A DNA stretch of 64,000 bases from assembly GCA_020852965.1 (NCBI GenBank), contig JADYZV010000185.1, positions 1 to 64,000 on the forward strand. The letters are read 5' to 3'. A program made the translations under genes and the position numbers. Under the pieces are notes generated by a model. That model saw only the letters and a program-made list of their open reading frames with translations, searched no databases and was not told the DNA's origin. This document shows positions 1 to 8,199 of this stretch, piece after piece. Each line of letters begins with the position of its first letter. Position 1 is the stretch's first letter. This DNA is from Pirellulaceae bacterium. Lineage in GTDB: Bacteria > Planctomycetota > Planctomycetia > Pirellulales > Pirellulaceae.

Positions 1-63
1 ACAGATTGACCCATGCGCGCGACGGTTCGCATTTATAGATGTTTCGTTGTTCCAGGATCGGCA

Positions 64-297
64 TCACAGCAGGATGAACACTCGTTCGGGAAAAGATTCA
101 GCTACTTGGACAACAAACACATCAGGGCGGTCGCGGCCTTGCTCGGCCAGCATTGCGGTCAGCTCGTCGAACGATTGTGCGTTGGCGATCAGCTCGCCGT
201 CATCAAAGGCAACATAAGTACCGATGCCAAATTTTTTATGAAGTTGATCTTTGCAGCTATCGAAAGCAGCTTGATTCTTTTTATCTTGAGAATGCAT
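64..297 (-). CDS. small conserved protein, DUF5678-like
   Basis: A 77-residue soluble protein starting at the Met of MHSQDKKNQ. An upstream in-frame Met exists at 330, but the internal one gives a more natural N-terminus. The body (YVAFDDGELIANAQSFDEL, then PDVFVVQV) resembles the DUF5678 fold, a short beta-alpha-beta unit of unknown function common in planctomycetes and cyanobacteria. No signal peptide or membrane segment is visible. It stands alone, divergent from nothing clear on its left. The family match is from memory of the motif, so moderate confidence. Confidence 0.6.
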   Translation of the reverse strand: MHSQDKKNQAAFDSCKDQLHKKFGIGTYVAFDDGELIANAQSFDELTAMLAEQGRDRPDVFVVQVAESFPERVFILL

Positions 298-467
298 CGG
301 AAAAACTCCCTTATGACACCTAGCGGACACTTCTATTTTACATCAACACGAGCAGCGTTGGAACCAAGCAGAAGGATCGCAGGCATATCACTCATGATCC
401 ACCGACTATTCCATCTAGGCGTTAAACGATTTGCGTGATGCAACACGCCAATCGCCATCGCCTTCGG

Positions 468-1859
468 CTATCGAGCGAGCTCGACGCATAAGAGTTTGCT
501 CTTATTGGCACTGTGGTTGTCGCGCACGATGAACTTGCCAGACGATAGGGCAGGGGGGGCGCGGTACGTTCCATCGGGAAGCTGTGTGTGTGCCAGTTCG
601 CGATAGTCATCGGCGGTAGCGTCGATCAATGCGACTCGGCCAGGAATGGCGAGAGTCAATACTTGCGATCCGATGGCGATTAAATGAGCGGTGCCATAGT
701 CGACTTTCGTCCACAGAACTTTTTGGCTGTCGAGTTCGATACAGCGTAGAGCGGCCAAGCCGACATCTTCTCGACCGTCGATGCCGATAATTCTTTTGGC
801 AGTTAACACCGGTGTGTTGTATTGACTGCTGAGAAGTTGGCTCCCGGAGACGATCTCTTCGAGCTTTCGATGGTTGGTTGATACGATCGTCATGCCCACA
901 CCGTAGCTAGCAGTCAGCAAGAAACGCCCCGAGCCGATGGGAATGGGGACGGCTGCGTTGACGGTCGGGCCGCGGCTGCCAAAGCGGATTTCCGAAAGCA
1001 CATTGCCAGTGTCGAGATCGATCAACACGGTATTCAATCGGGTCACGACCAGCGCAGTTTGTGGATCGACGGCTACTGGAGCTGAGTAGCTGGCATCGTA
1101 GTCGCTGGACGTCCAAAGTGTTTTTCCCGAACTGAGGTCTACAGCGACGATGCCTGCCTGTTTGCCACCCAAGCAGACGATCACGCGCTGGCCGACTACC
1201 AGCGGTGCAGATCCGGCACCAAAGTAACCGTCGTCGGCTCGGTACTCCGATCGCAGCTTGCGATGCCAACGCAATTTGCCGCTGTCGAGATCGACAGCTG
1301 CTAAATCGCCAGCGGCACCGTAGCAAATTACGGTGGGGCTGTCGCTGGTGGCAGTTGAGGGGGCCACAGTCGGTACACATCGCGGGCCATTGTCGGGATC
1401 GATCGAGCTACGGTAGCTGGCAGGCCAAGCGGCGCGCCAATGCGATTTACCGGTGGATAGGTCGAAGGACTCGAGCAATTCCTGTTGGCCGAGTCGATGG
1501 AGCGCCAACACTTGTTCTCCCACGACGGCTGGGCCGGCATAGCCGCTACCAATGTCAGCTTGCCAAGCGATGTTCGGGGCTTGGGGCCAGGATGCGGACA
1601 GCTCGGCTTGGCCGGTCGCTTGTCCGGAGCGATCGGGGCCCATGATTTGTGGCCAGTCTTGGGCGCTAGCGGATATGGTGAGAGTGGGTAGTAGGCGGCT
1701 TGGGGAGAGAGTTAGTAAGACTGCGAACAATAAAACGGTGAAGATATAGCGTTGTGGGAGGGGTAGTGAGGTTGCACCCCTGGTAGGAATGCTTCGGCTG
1801 ATGAATGATAACTGGCAAATATTGCAGAAGAGGGTAAGAGAGGGGAGCGGACAGGACAT
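468..1859 (-). CDS. secreted PQQ-type beta-propeller protein (BamB-like)
   Basis: About 463 residues. After a long basic N-terminus comes a hydrophobic signal segment (YIFTVLLFAVLLTLSPS) and an ASAQ cleavage-like site, followed by DWPQIMGPDRSG, the opening typical of planctomycete outer-membrane-assembly-factor-like PQQ propellers. Repeated blades read as 'vDLdSGKlrWhrkl' (LDSGKLRWHRKL, LSSGKTLWTSSD, LDTGNVLSEIRF). This is a periplasmic propeller, probably a binding scaffold; true PQQ binding is not shown. The open frame extends upstream to 2330 across two copies of a palindromic repeat and over the divergent gene, so I start at the ATG at 1859, which itself lies at the edge of a repeat copy. 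The start is uncertain; the family is secure. Confidence 0.8.
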   Translation of the reverse strand: MSCPLPSLTLFCNICQLSFISRSIPTRGATSLPLPQRYIFTVLLFAVLLTLSPSRLLPTLTISASAQDWPQIMGPDRSGQATGQAELSASWPQAPNIAWQADIGSGYAGPAVVGEQVLALHRLGQQELLESFDLSTGKSHWRAAWPASYRSSIDPDNGPRCVPTVAPSTATSDSPTVICYGAAGDLAAVDLDSGKLRWHRKLRSEYRADDGYFGAGSAPLVVGQRVIVCLGGKQAGIVAVDLSSGKTLWTSSDYDASYSAPVAVDPQTALVVTRLNTVLIDLDTGNVLSEIRFGSRGPTVNAAVPIPIGSGRFLLTASYGVGMTIVSTNHRKLEEIVSGSQLLSSQYNTPVLTAKRIIGIDGREDVGLAALRCIELDSQKVLWTKVDYGTAHLIAIGSQVLTLAIPGRVALIDATADDYRELAHTQLPDGTYRAPPALSSGKFIVRDNHSANKSKLLCVELAR

Positions 1860-1926
1860 CCGACGGCGGAGCGTCGGGCCACATTGAGGAATGACAATCC
1901 GACGGCGGAGCGTCGGGCCACATTGA
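1860..1926. repeat. two tandem copies of the GCGGAG-loop palindrome
   Basis: Two 28-base copies at 1860-1887 and 1899-1926 (period 39) of CCGACGGCGGAGCGTCGG followed by GCCACATTGA. The core is a hairpin: CCGACG, loop GCGGAG, CGTCGG. Further copies lie at 16985, 25764, 33001 and 38622. It sits between the divergent propeller and membrane-protein genes. Confidence 0.9.
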
Positions 1927-2010
1927 ATGCGGCGGAATCGGTTTACATACATTGGGAGCCTGCGGGTGGCGAAATGGGTAAGACTATGGGGGAAGAAGCG
2001 CGGGACGCGC

Positions 2011-3009
2011 ATGAGCGGCTGGTGGGTCGTCGGTAGCGTCAGCGAAGCGGCCTTCTTCGGTGCCCTATTTATCTCGGGTATTGTATCACTGACCAACGTG
2101 GTTTCGTCGCAGGTCTTCTGGTCCGAGTCGACATTTCTACCAACAATTGGTTTTGGCTTTTGGCTACTGGTTATCGCGGCGAGTTCGTTCATTGTGATTG
2201 GCCTAACCGCTTTTATTCTGCAAGTCTCGCAGACGTTGGCGTCTCCCGAGCAGCGGTCCGTGCTGGTCGATAGGGCCAAACGCGAACACCAAAGACGCGC
2301 GTCTGGGGACGAGGCCAACAATCTACCCAATCTCCCCAGCCTGCGAGCTTTAACAGATAGCCCCGGTGTGAAGTTGGCCTACCGCTTGGCGATTCAGCGC
2401 GGTGAAACCACACCGCTGCTTCTCAGCAGTCTATTCTCGGTCGCTTGGAACGCAATGCTAGCGGTACTGGCGGTAATCGCCGTGGAAAACCATCTGCGTG
2501 GACACCCCGATTGGTTCCTGACTGTCCTGCTCGTACCCTTTGGCATCGTCAGTTTCTTTTCTACACGGTGGTTCTTTCGCACGTTCCGCCGTCAGAGTGG
2601 TATTGGTCCCACCGCCGTGGAGATCAGCGCGCTCCCTCTTTTGCCAAACCAGAGCTACCGCCTCTACGTTTGCCAATACGGGCGGGCCACGTTCGCTTGG
2701 TATCGCATTACGCTGGTCTGCTTTGAGGAGTCGACGTATCAGCAGGGGACCGATATCCGCACCGAACGAGTGCCGACGATGCGTATTCCGATTTGCGATT
2801 CCAATTGCGAGGAGAAAAGTTTGGTCGCCGATCCAGAAAACCCGTTGGAGATGGACTGCCAATTTCGGCTTCCAAGTGATATGATGCATTCGTTCCAGGG
2901 GCGCCACAATGCGATCGTCTGGAAAATCGTTGTCGAAGGAGAAGTCAAAAAGTGGCCGTCGTTCTGCCGAAGTTTCCCAGTCGTCGTCTTTCCACCCGAC
3001 GTAGTATAG
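2011..3009 (+). CDS. multi-pass membrane protein, unknown function
   Basis: About 332 residues from the ATG of MSGWWVVGSV. A GTG at 1966 or ATG at 1927 are alternatives, but 1927 lies against the repeat. Four hydrophobic segments are visible: two near the N-terminus (FFGALFISGIVSL, FWLLVIAASSFIVIGLTAFIL) and two mid-protein (AMLAVLAVIAV, FLTVLLVPFGIVSFF). A C-terminal soluble beta-rich domain follows with paired cysteines (CDSNCEE). The layout recalls DUF3592-type proteins, but I cannot name the family. Its 3' end overlaps the next gene by 58 bases, so it is the first gene of a translationally linked trio ending in an ATPase. Confidence 0.7.
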   Translation: MSGWWVVGSVSEAAFFGALFISGIVSLTNVVSSQVFWSESTFLPTIGFGFWLLVIAASSFIVIGLTAFILQVSQTLASPEQRSVLVDRAKREHQRRASGDEANNLPNLPSLRALTDSPGVKLAYRLAIQRGETTPLLLSSLFSVAWNAMLAVLAVIAVENHLRGHPDWFLTVLLVPFGIVSFFSTRWFFRTFRRQSGIGPTAVEISALPLLPNQSYRLYVCQYGRATFAWYRITLVCFEESTYQQGTDIRTERVPTMRIPICDSNCEEKSLVADPENPLEMDCQFRLPSDMMHSFQGRHNAIVWKIVVEGEVKKWPSFCRSFPVVVFPPDVV

Positions 3010-3404
3010 CCGTTCGCACCGAACCGGCTGTGGGGCTTCGCTTGCGCTCGCTGCAACAAGGCCTCGAGCCGGCAGAGACGCTCGACTTCGAGTATTGCCT
3101 CAAACGGGTCACTCCGGACATGGTCGATCGCTTGGAAGTTTCGGTAATGTGGTGTACCGAAGGCAAAGGGAGCGATGATCTCGGCGTGCATTTGTTTGAA
3201 AGCGTCACGCGCGAGCAATTGACCGAACGTCCACTCGGCCAGCCACGTCGCGTCTCGACGGTCCTGCCAGCCTATCCACTGAGTTACGAAGGCCGGTTGA
3301 TGAAGATTCGCTGGTGTGTCCGGCTGCGTCTCTACCTTAGTGATGGCCGCGAGATTACCGCCGAACAGCCCTTCTACCTGGGTCACTTGACGATTGAAGT
3401 CTAA
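2952..3404 (+). CDS. hypothetical protein, middle gene of ATPase operon
   Basis: 150 residues from a GTG start inside the end of the preceding gene. It is rich in beta-strand-like stretches (LDFEYCLKR, VSVMWCTEGKG, RLRLYLSDGREI) and has no signal or membrane segment. No known domain is recognised. The long overlap with the upstream membrane gene and the 11-base overlap with the ATPase gene show that the three are translated as a unit. Planctomycete genomes often carry similar membrane-plus-beta-domain-plus-ATPase trios, but their job is not known to me. Confidence 0.7.
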   Translation: MAVVLPKFPSRRLSTRRSIAVRTEPAVGLRLRSLQQGLEPAETLDFEYCLKRVTPDMVDRLEVSVMWCTEGKGSDDLGVHLFESVTREQLTERPLGQPRRVSTVLPAYPLSYEGRLMKIRWCVRLRLYLSDGREITAEQPFYLGHLTIEV

Positions 3405-4044
3405 TCCCTTCGCGACTCGATTTGTTCGCCCCGGCGAAATAGCCTGGGTCGCTACAGGTCACGACGATTCTCTGACTGCCCTCGCGGATAGTTTTCAAAC
3501 ACGGTTTCGTAGGCGAGCTGCCATTGTCGGCCCGCACGGCTCGGGCAAATCAACGCTACTCGAACATTTGATTCCGCTGCTAAACGGTGAGAAAGTGCTG
3601 CTGAAGCTCCGCCGCAGTGAGCAGCCTTTCAAAAAAATCCGGGCAAGTACCCCGCAGTGGTCCCGTGGCGCTCTGTTAGTTCTCGATGGCTTCGAACAAT
3701 TGTCGACTTGGCAAGCAATTCGTGTATGCTGGATGGTACGGCAGCGGCGCATGGGGCTGTTGGTCACCTGTCACCAGCCGAGCTGGCTACTGCCGACACT
3801 GCTCAGGCTCGCGCCTACCGCAGAATTGGTGCAGCGTCTAGTGACGGAGCGTTTGGCGGAATCGCACGCACGTTCGCCGCTTGATCGAAGCGAATGGATT
3901 GAGGAGATGACCGATGCACAAAGGCTCAAACGCTGGTTGACTGAGGAGCGCGGTAGTGTACGCGAAGTCTTTATGCGACTTTACGATAGCTATGAAGATC
4001 GGCACAATTCGGCTTCGTTACCAGCCACTCGCGAAAGCGATTGA
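3394..4044 (+). CDS. P-loop ATPase of an overlapping three-gene operon
   Basis: 216 residues from a TTG start (TTGAAGTCTAAT) overlapping the previous stop. Walker A is GPHGSGKST at about residues 46-54, and a Walker B-like strand ALLVLDGFEQL follows at about 93-103. The protein is short for an ABC subunit and has no LSGGQ signature. It resembles a stand-alone AAA/STAND-like NTPase that hydrolyses ATP to act on its operon partners. No DNA-binding domain is seen. Function is inferred only from motif and context. Confidence 0.75.
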   Translation: MKSNPFATRFVRPGEIAWVATGHDDSLTALADSFQTRFRRRAAIVGPHGSGKSTLLEHLIPLLNGEKVLLKLRRSEQPFKKIRASTPQWSRGALLVLDGFEQLSTWQAIRVCWMVRQRRMGLLVTCHQPSWLLPTLLRLAPTAELVQRLVTERLAESHARSPLDRSEWIEEMTDAQRLKRWLTEERGSVREVFMRLYDSYEDRHNSASLPATRESD

Positions 4045-4050
4045 TCGTAG

Positions 4051-4167
4051 CGGATCGCTCCGCCGATCCGTTGCTAAATGGCTCAATTAATAAGTTGAAA
4101 GCAGAGCGACAGACCGGCGGAGCGGTCAGCGACTGATGATGCGAAAGCGGCGGAGCGGTCGGCGACT
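4051..4167. repeat. cluster of GCGGAG-loop hairpins
   Basis: Three related elements. At 4051-4070 CGGATCG and CGATCCG flank CTCCGC. At 4112-4127 GACCG and CGGTC flank GCGGAG. At 4148-4167 a third copy of the CGGCGGAGCGGTC type has only a weak stem. All share the hexamer loop of the CCGACG...CGTCGG family, with different but self-complementary stems. They lie downstream of the ATPase operon and could act as transcript ends. Confidence 0.75.
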
Positions 4168-4223
4168 ATCGACTGTGAGAACAAGTAAACTTCCGAATCG
4201 AATACCCCCCACTAGTCATTGGA

Positions 4224-4835
4224 TTGTTTGTGGCCGCGCGACTAACTGTTGTCATTTCCCAATCGTCGATTCGCCATAGCCAAGCGACCGATGCCGAGGA
4301 GCGATTGCTGAGCGAGCTGATGATGACCGCTGGCTTAGATGCGACGCTCATCGGTGCATTGGACAACGTGCAGATCGATAGCACCGACTATCTGTGCTTG
4401 AGCGGTTTTGCCAGACAACCTCTCGCGCTGGTCTCAGCACTGAGCTTGGAAGAGGTGACCGAACATTGGGCGCGTCTGCAACTTGGCGGCCAAGTCGTAC
4501 AGGTGGGGCAGGCCAGCAGTACCACTGAAAGACGCATTTATTATTTTTCTCTATCGTCCAACATCGAGTCCACACTGACTCAATTGCGGCAGTTGCACAG
4601 CGATCAATCTGTCAAGACTGTCGACGTGCTCTTGCCGCTCGGTAACATCGCCAGTTCGCGCGAATCGGGGAGCAACCCAAGTGGTTCTCAGCCGTCGCCG
4701 CCTGCGCGCACCTCGTTGCCTGCGGCTGCGATCCCCGTTCAAGCAGTCGGGCAGCGCCAACCCATGGAAGAATCTGAGCAGCAGTGGCCCGACTTGGATC
4801 GATTGGTCGACGACTTCGACGCACTCGATCTGTAG
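4224..4835 (+). CDS. hypothetical protein, unknown
   Basis: 203 residues with a TTG start at 4224; a GTG at 4230 is equally possible. No signal peptide or membrane span is seen. The N-terminal 130 residues look globular (alpha-beta), then a Ser/Pro/Ala-rich linker leads to an acidic tail (DLDRLVDDFDALDL) typical of a short interaction peptide. It lies 125 bases ahead of a histidine kinase, so it may be its partner, but a palindromic repeat separates them. The TAG stop is part of the first repeat copy. No family recognised. Confidence 0.6.
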   Translation: MFVAARLTVVISQSSIRHSQATDAEERLLSELMMTAGLDATLIGALDNVQIDSTDYLCLSGFARQPLALVSALSLEEVTEHWARLQLGGQVVQVGQASSTTERRIYYFSLSSNIESTLTQLRQLHSDQSVKTVDVLLPLGNIASSRESGSNPSGSQPSPPARTSLPAAAIPVQAVGQRQPMEESEQQWPDLDRLVDDFDALDL

Positions 4836-4917
4836 TGGACGAGGTTACGAGTCCCTTGGACGTAGTGGACGAGGTTACGAGTCCTATGTGTCAGGGACTC
4901 GTTGCCTCGTCCACTAC
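4832..4917. repeat. GTAGTGGACGAGG palindromic repeat, two direct plus one inverted copy
   Basis: Copies of GTAGTGGACGAGGTTACGAG begin at 4832 and 4862. An inverted copy ends at 4917 (CTCGTCCACTAC). Transcribed RNA could fold the second and third copies into a stem of over 20 base pairs. The first copy supplies the stop codon of the upstream gene. Other loci are 5685, 7179 and 45889. Confidence 0.9.
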
Positions 4918-4960
4918 GCACCCGCTGAAGACTAAAGGTTTCTGCAGACAAACGACACCC

Positions 4961-5635
4961 ATGAATGAATCACCCAAAGATCGCTGGTTGGCTTACGAGC
5001 TACACGACGGCCTGTTGCAGTGGATCATCGGCGCGCGCTTGCAGTTGCTGGCTGCACTAGGACGCGATGAACCGAGTGGTACTTCGTCTCACGCGAGTAT
5101 GCGCAAGGCGCTGACGAGTTTAGAAATTGCGCTTGAAGAGGGGCGGGAGCTAATCGGCTATTTGGAGCAAGAGCAGGCGCCTGCCGGAATCAAGTTTGCA
5201 ACGCGATTGCAGGATTTCGTCGACGCTACTCAGCACGACGCCCAGCAGCATGAACAGCAGATTGCGATTGAGTTTGCTGGCGATGCGCGGTCCAAACTGC
5301 AGGTTGGCTTGAGCGATCAGGCTAGTTGGAATCTGCTGCGAATCGTGGAACAGGCAATTCGCAATGCGATTCAACATGCGGGCCCAACTCGGATCGACGT
5401 ACACTGCCAAGTAGTGCCTGGAGAAACTTCCGGTGAGCGCGATTTGTTAGTCACGGTCAGCGATCAGGGACGTGGGTTTGAATTGCACCGACCGACCAGT
5501 GACAGCAACCATTTTGGTTTAAGCAGCATGGCCCACCGCGCGCGATTGATCGGCGCGAAGTTATCGATCGATAGTCAAATCGGGGCTGGCTGTCGAGTCG
5601 AATGTCGGTTGCAACTTTGTCTCAATTCCCAGTAG
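4961..5635 (+). CDS. soluble NarL-type sensor histidine kinase
   Basis: 224 residues from the ATG of MNESPKDRW; the open frame extends further upstream only through repeat DNA. A HisKA_3 dimerisation and phosphoacceptor box (AYELHDGLLQWIIGARL, His15) is followed by a HATPase domain: N-box LRIVEQAIRNAIQHAG, G1 VSDQGRGFE, and G2-type FGLSSMAHRARLIGA with GAGCRVE. It autophosphorylates His and would pass phosphate to a NarL/FixJ response regulator. There is no membrane or PAS/GAF sensor domain, and no response regulator lies nearby, so the input is unknown and may be the gene at 4224 or a partner elsewhere. Confidence 0.87.
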   Translation: MNESPKDRWLAYELHDGLLQWIIGARLQLLAALGRDEPSGTSSHASMRKALTSLEIALEEGRELIGYLEQEQAPAGIKFATRLQDFVDATQHDAQQHEQQIAIEFAGDARSKLQVGLSDQASWNLLRIVEQAIRNAIQHAGPTRIDVHCQVVPGETSGERDLLVTVSDQGRGFELHRPTSDSNHFGLSSMAHRARLIGAKLSIDSQIGAGCRVECRLQLCLNSQ

Positions 5636-5655
5636 CTGCCATCGCCAGAGGGCAG

Positions 5656-5788
5656 CTAGTGCTTTGTCAATAAACAATTTTAGGGTAGTGGACGAGGTTA
5701 CGAGTCCGTTTGATCCGTTATACGTTTAGGGACTCGTAACCTCGTCCACTACTTCCAACCCTAATTCTTAACTTGGACAAAGCACTAG
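5656..5788. repeat. 133-bp nested palindrome containing a GTAGTGGACGAGG hairpin
   Basis: Outer arms CTAGTGCTTTGTC (5656) and GACAAAGCACTAG (ending 5788) enclose an inner perfect 23-bp stem at 5685-5707 and 5730-5752 of the GTAGTGGACGAGG family. The whole spacer between two convergent genes is thus one imperfect palindrome, MITE-like in design or a large bidirectional terminator. Confidence 0.85.
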
Positions 5789-5806
5789 GAGAAAGATTGA
5801 GATGGA

Positions 5807-6076
5807 CTATTGTGGAGCGGTCCCCATGTCCTTGAGGGATTTGCCGAGCCGACGACGCGACTTGGGGTGGGAGCCTGTCGAAGCGTTGCTCATGCCTTGA
5901 GTCAATTTGGGAGCTGCGGTGCCTTGCCCATCGATTTTCAGGAAGCCGGCCACACTCGGGTGCAGTTCTTCGACGGGTGCTGGCGTGCCTAGTTGTTCGA
6001 CCGCATCGCTGACTCCCAGCAATACCGATTGTCGCACGCCATCGCGAATCCATCCAAAGAAATTCATATTGTTCAT
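5807..6076 (-). CDS. small hypothetical protein
   Basis: 89 residues starting MNNMNFFGWIRDGVRQSVLLG, preceded by an AAGGGA ribosome-binding site. The N-terminus (FFGWIRDGVRQSVLLGVSDAVEQL) could be an amphipathic helix. The C-terminus is Lys/Arg/Ser-rich (SHPKSRRRLGKSLKDMG), suggesting nucleic-acid or membrane contact. I recognise similar short proteins in Pirellulaceae but know no function. It stands alone between a palindrome and the DUF2200 gene. Confidence 0.6.
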   Translation of the reverse strand: MNNMNFFGWIRDGVRQSVLLGVSDAVEQLGTPAPVEELHPSVAGFLKIDGQGTAAPKLTQGMSNASTGSHPKSRRRLGKSLKDMGTAPQ

Positions 6077-6213
6077 AGCAGTCCCTTGCTAGGTTTGAGT
6101 TCCATCCTGTGGTTGGTACCTTAGCAATCGACTTGGGAGCAGGTCCAGACCACTAGAACAGGAATTTGCATCCGGGTGATCCGGCCGTCCGCATCCAGAC
6201 GAATATCCCAAGA

Positions 6214-6579
6214 TCATTCTGAACGCAATATCTTCTCCATCTTTCGCCCTTTCGCCAATTCATCTACCAACTTGTCCAGGTATCTAACCTTCTGCGTTAA
6301 CGGATTTTCAATTTCTTCAACGCGATAGCCGCAGATGACTCCGGTGATGAGGTGTGCATTGGGGTTCAATTGGGCTTGCTGAAAGAACTGTTCAAAGGTT
6401 ACCCCGTCTTTAATCTGTTTCTGCAACGTCTTTTCGTTGAAGCCCGTAAGCCAGTTGATCACTTGATGCAATTCTTCTTTGGTCCGACCTTTCTTTTCAA
6501 CTTTTGCAAGAAGGTGTGGATACACGAAAGCAAACGTCATTTTCGCAATTCGCTCATCGTGGTCGTTTATACGGTTCAT
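6214..6579 (-). CDS. DUF2200 family protein
   Basis: 121 residues matching DUF2200 over nearly its full length: KMTFAFVYPHLLAKVEKK, KGRTKEELHQVINWLTGF, QLNPNAHLITGVICGYRVEEIE and the C-terminal RYLDKLVDELAKGRKMEKI. The family is a small cytosolic protein of unknown function found across bacteria, often as a single gene. It is 15 bases upstream of maf's stop-side spacer on the same strand, so the two may be co-transcribed, maf first. Confidence 0.9.
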   Translation of the reverse strand: MNRINDHDERIAKMTFAFVYPHLLAKVEKKGRTKEELHQVINWLTGFNEKTLQKQIKDGVTFEQFFQQAQLNPNAHLITGVICGYRVEEIENPLTQKVRYLDKLVDELAKGRKMEKILRSE

Positions 6580-6594
6580 AGTACGCGACGCTTT

Positions 6595-7158
6595 TTAAGC
6601 TTTTGCCAACATATCTTTGAGCAGGTCGAGTGGCAGTCCGACGACGTTGTCGGCGGTACCCGAGGCGAGCTGCAACCAGGGATGACCGTCTTGATAGCCA
6701 AAAGCGCCCGACTTACCGACCCAATCCTCGCTGTCGAGGTAGGTGGCAATTTGCGATTCGCTCAATGCGGACATTGTCAGTTCGCTCTTTGCCACTTGGA
6801 CTTGCGGCTCTCCGCCCGGGAGACGCACGACGCACAGGCCACTGTAGACCGCGTGGCGACGACCGCTCAGCAGTCGCAGCATTTCTTCGGCGTGACGTCG
6901 ATCCTCGGGCTTGCCGAGCACGCGTCCCATGATATCAGCCACCGTATCGCAGGCTACAACGACAGCATCCCCGGAAACGCGAGGTTTGACATCCATCGCT
7001 TTTTGATAGGCTAAGCGCGCGACCAACTCGGGTGTCGACTCACGCGAACAGATGCCACATTCGGCCGTTTCACTGGGCAGCACGATTTCGAATTCGTAGC
7101 CCGCCTCGCGCAGCAGTTGCTGGCGTCGCGGAGATTGGCTGGCGAGGATAATTCGCAT
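6595..7158 (-). CDS. maf: Maf-like nucleoside triphosphate pyrophosphatase
   Basis: 187 residues, the usual Maf length. The N-terminal signature LASQSPRRQQLL is the Maf phosphate-binding motif. ESTPELVARLAYQKA, CDTVAD, LGKPEDRRHAEEMLRLLSG and GKSGAFGYQ follow in family order. Maf enzymes hydrolyse non-canonical or methylated dNTP/NTP to the monophosphate, which cleans the nucleotide pool. The exact substrate (dTTP/UTP or m7GTP class) cannot be told here with confidence. It lies upstream of DUF2200 on the same strand. Confidence 0.93.
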   Translation of the reverse strand: MRIILASQSPRRQQLLREAGYEFEIVLPSETAECGICSRESTPELVARLAYQKAMDVKPRVSGDAVVVACDTVADIMGRVLGKPEDRRHAEEMLRLLSGRRHAVYSGLCVVRLPGGEPQVQVAKSELTMSALSESQIATYLDSEDWVGKSGAFGYQDGHPWLQLASGTADNVVGLPLDLLKDMLAKA

Positions 7159-7178
7159 GGATGCTTACCGATTTAACC

Positions 7179-7252
7179 GTAGTGGACGAGGTTACGAGTC
7201 CGTTTGATTCGTTTTACGTTTTACGTTAGGGACTCGTAACCTCGTCCACTAC
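7179..7252. repeat. GTAGTGGACGAGG inverted repeat hairpin
   Basis: A perfect 23-bp stem (7179-7201 with 7230-7252) encloses a 28-base T-rich loop. The loop starts GTTTGAT as in the copy at 5685, so loop and stem are duplicated together. It separates maf from the DUF3467 gene. Confidence 0.9.
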
Positions 7253-7292
7253 GGCCAACGCCAAGTCTGAACTTTGACGAACTGTCGATTTG

Positions 7293-8174
7293 CTATGCAA
7301 AGGGGTTGTCGTCGGAGGAAGGAAAGGGATTGTCGGGCGGGGGGTGCATGCGATTGCGCAATTGTTCCCACGTTCCCTTGAGGCTTTCGTACAATCTTGG
7401 GATTTGACCTGCGGCCAGGAAGACGCGGGAGCTGACAGCCGAATGGGGATAAAAGTTGGTGATGAAATCGAAGCTGAATTCGTGCGGTCCGTGGCCGATC
7501 ATGACGGCGTTGGCGTAGGCACCGCTGAGAAATTCGTCGCGAATTTTCAGATCGTCGTAGATATCTTGCACCGAGGCTTGGCGGCCTGGCGAGTGTCCGC
7601 CGCTCGAGTCGCCAGGAGTTTGGCTGCTCGTTCCCGGTTCGCGAGGAGCGTTGCTAGAATCGCTGAAGTCGTCCGAGCTCGCTTGGCCGCCGCTCGCGGC
7701 ACCCGAGGCTGGCTGCCCAGTACCTTGCGGTCCATTTGCCGCCGAGGGGCCACCGGCTGTTGAGGCGACTGACGACTGGGGTGGATTCGTTTCATGCCCC
7801 AGTTGGTTGGCTTGATCCGAGTCGTGTCGCTGGACGGCCTGGCCACGACTGCCCCCCGCTTCTTCACCACCTTCCTGGCCGGAGGAACGGGGCGAGCCGG
7901 TTTGCGGTAGCTCTCCCCAACGATTGCGATACAGCTCGATGTTGCGTTGCATGGCATCGACCAACTGTGGCAAAACGTAGTGCGGCATCACCACGCGCGC
8001 GACAATCTGATGGGGACGCCCCAAATTCTGCACGAAATCAAGAATGAACTCGGTCTGTGCGGTCATTACAATGACACCCGTACTGAACGCACCAGCGGCT
8101 ACATGGTCGGGGACGCGTGCGCGAATCGGCTGCTCAGAAGGGTCGGGGCGGTCTTCTGGGTGGAAGTTAGTCAT
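7293..8174 (-). CDS. tandem DUF3467 protein with disordered linker
   Basis: 293 residues. An N-terminal DUF3467 copy (about 20-100: VIVMTAQTEFILDFVQNLG, ARVVMPHYVLPQLVDAMQ) and a C-terminal copy (about 205-275: AVMIGHGPHEFSFDFITNF, SSRVFLAAGQIPRLYESL) are joined by about 100 residues rich in Gly, Ser, Gln and Ala. The usual family member is a single domain of about 100 residues, so this is an internal duplication. Function is unknown. It ends the same-strand run after the ABC permease gene, with 25 bases between, so it may belong to that operon's tail. Confidence 0.82.
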   Translation of the reverse strand: MTNFHPEDRPDPSEQPIRARVPDHVAAGAFSTGVIVMTAQTEFILDFVQNLGRPHQIVARVVMPHYVLPQLVDAMQRNIELYRNRWGELPQTGSPRSSGQEGGEEAGGSRGQAVQRHDSDQANQLGHETNPPQSSVASTAGGPSAANGPQGTGQPASGAASGGQASSDDFSDSSNAPREPGTSSQTPGDSSGGHSPGRQASVQDIYDDLKIRDEFLSGAYANAVMIGHGPHEFSFDFITNFYPHSAVSSRVFLAAGQIPRLYESLKGTWEQLRNRMHPPPDNPFPSSDDNPFA

Positions 8175-8199
8175 GAGTCTCTATTCAGTAGTGGTTCGG

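Noticed and set aside
13-438. 141-codon plus-strand frame
   Set aside because: It lies antisense to the DUF5678-like gene and has an unnatural composition.
907-1645. Frames in both strands within the propeller gene
   Set aside because: Arg/Ser/Cys-rich shadows of the beta-propeller coding sequence.
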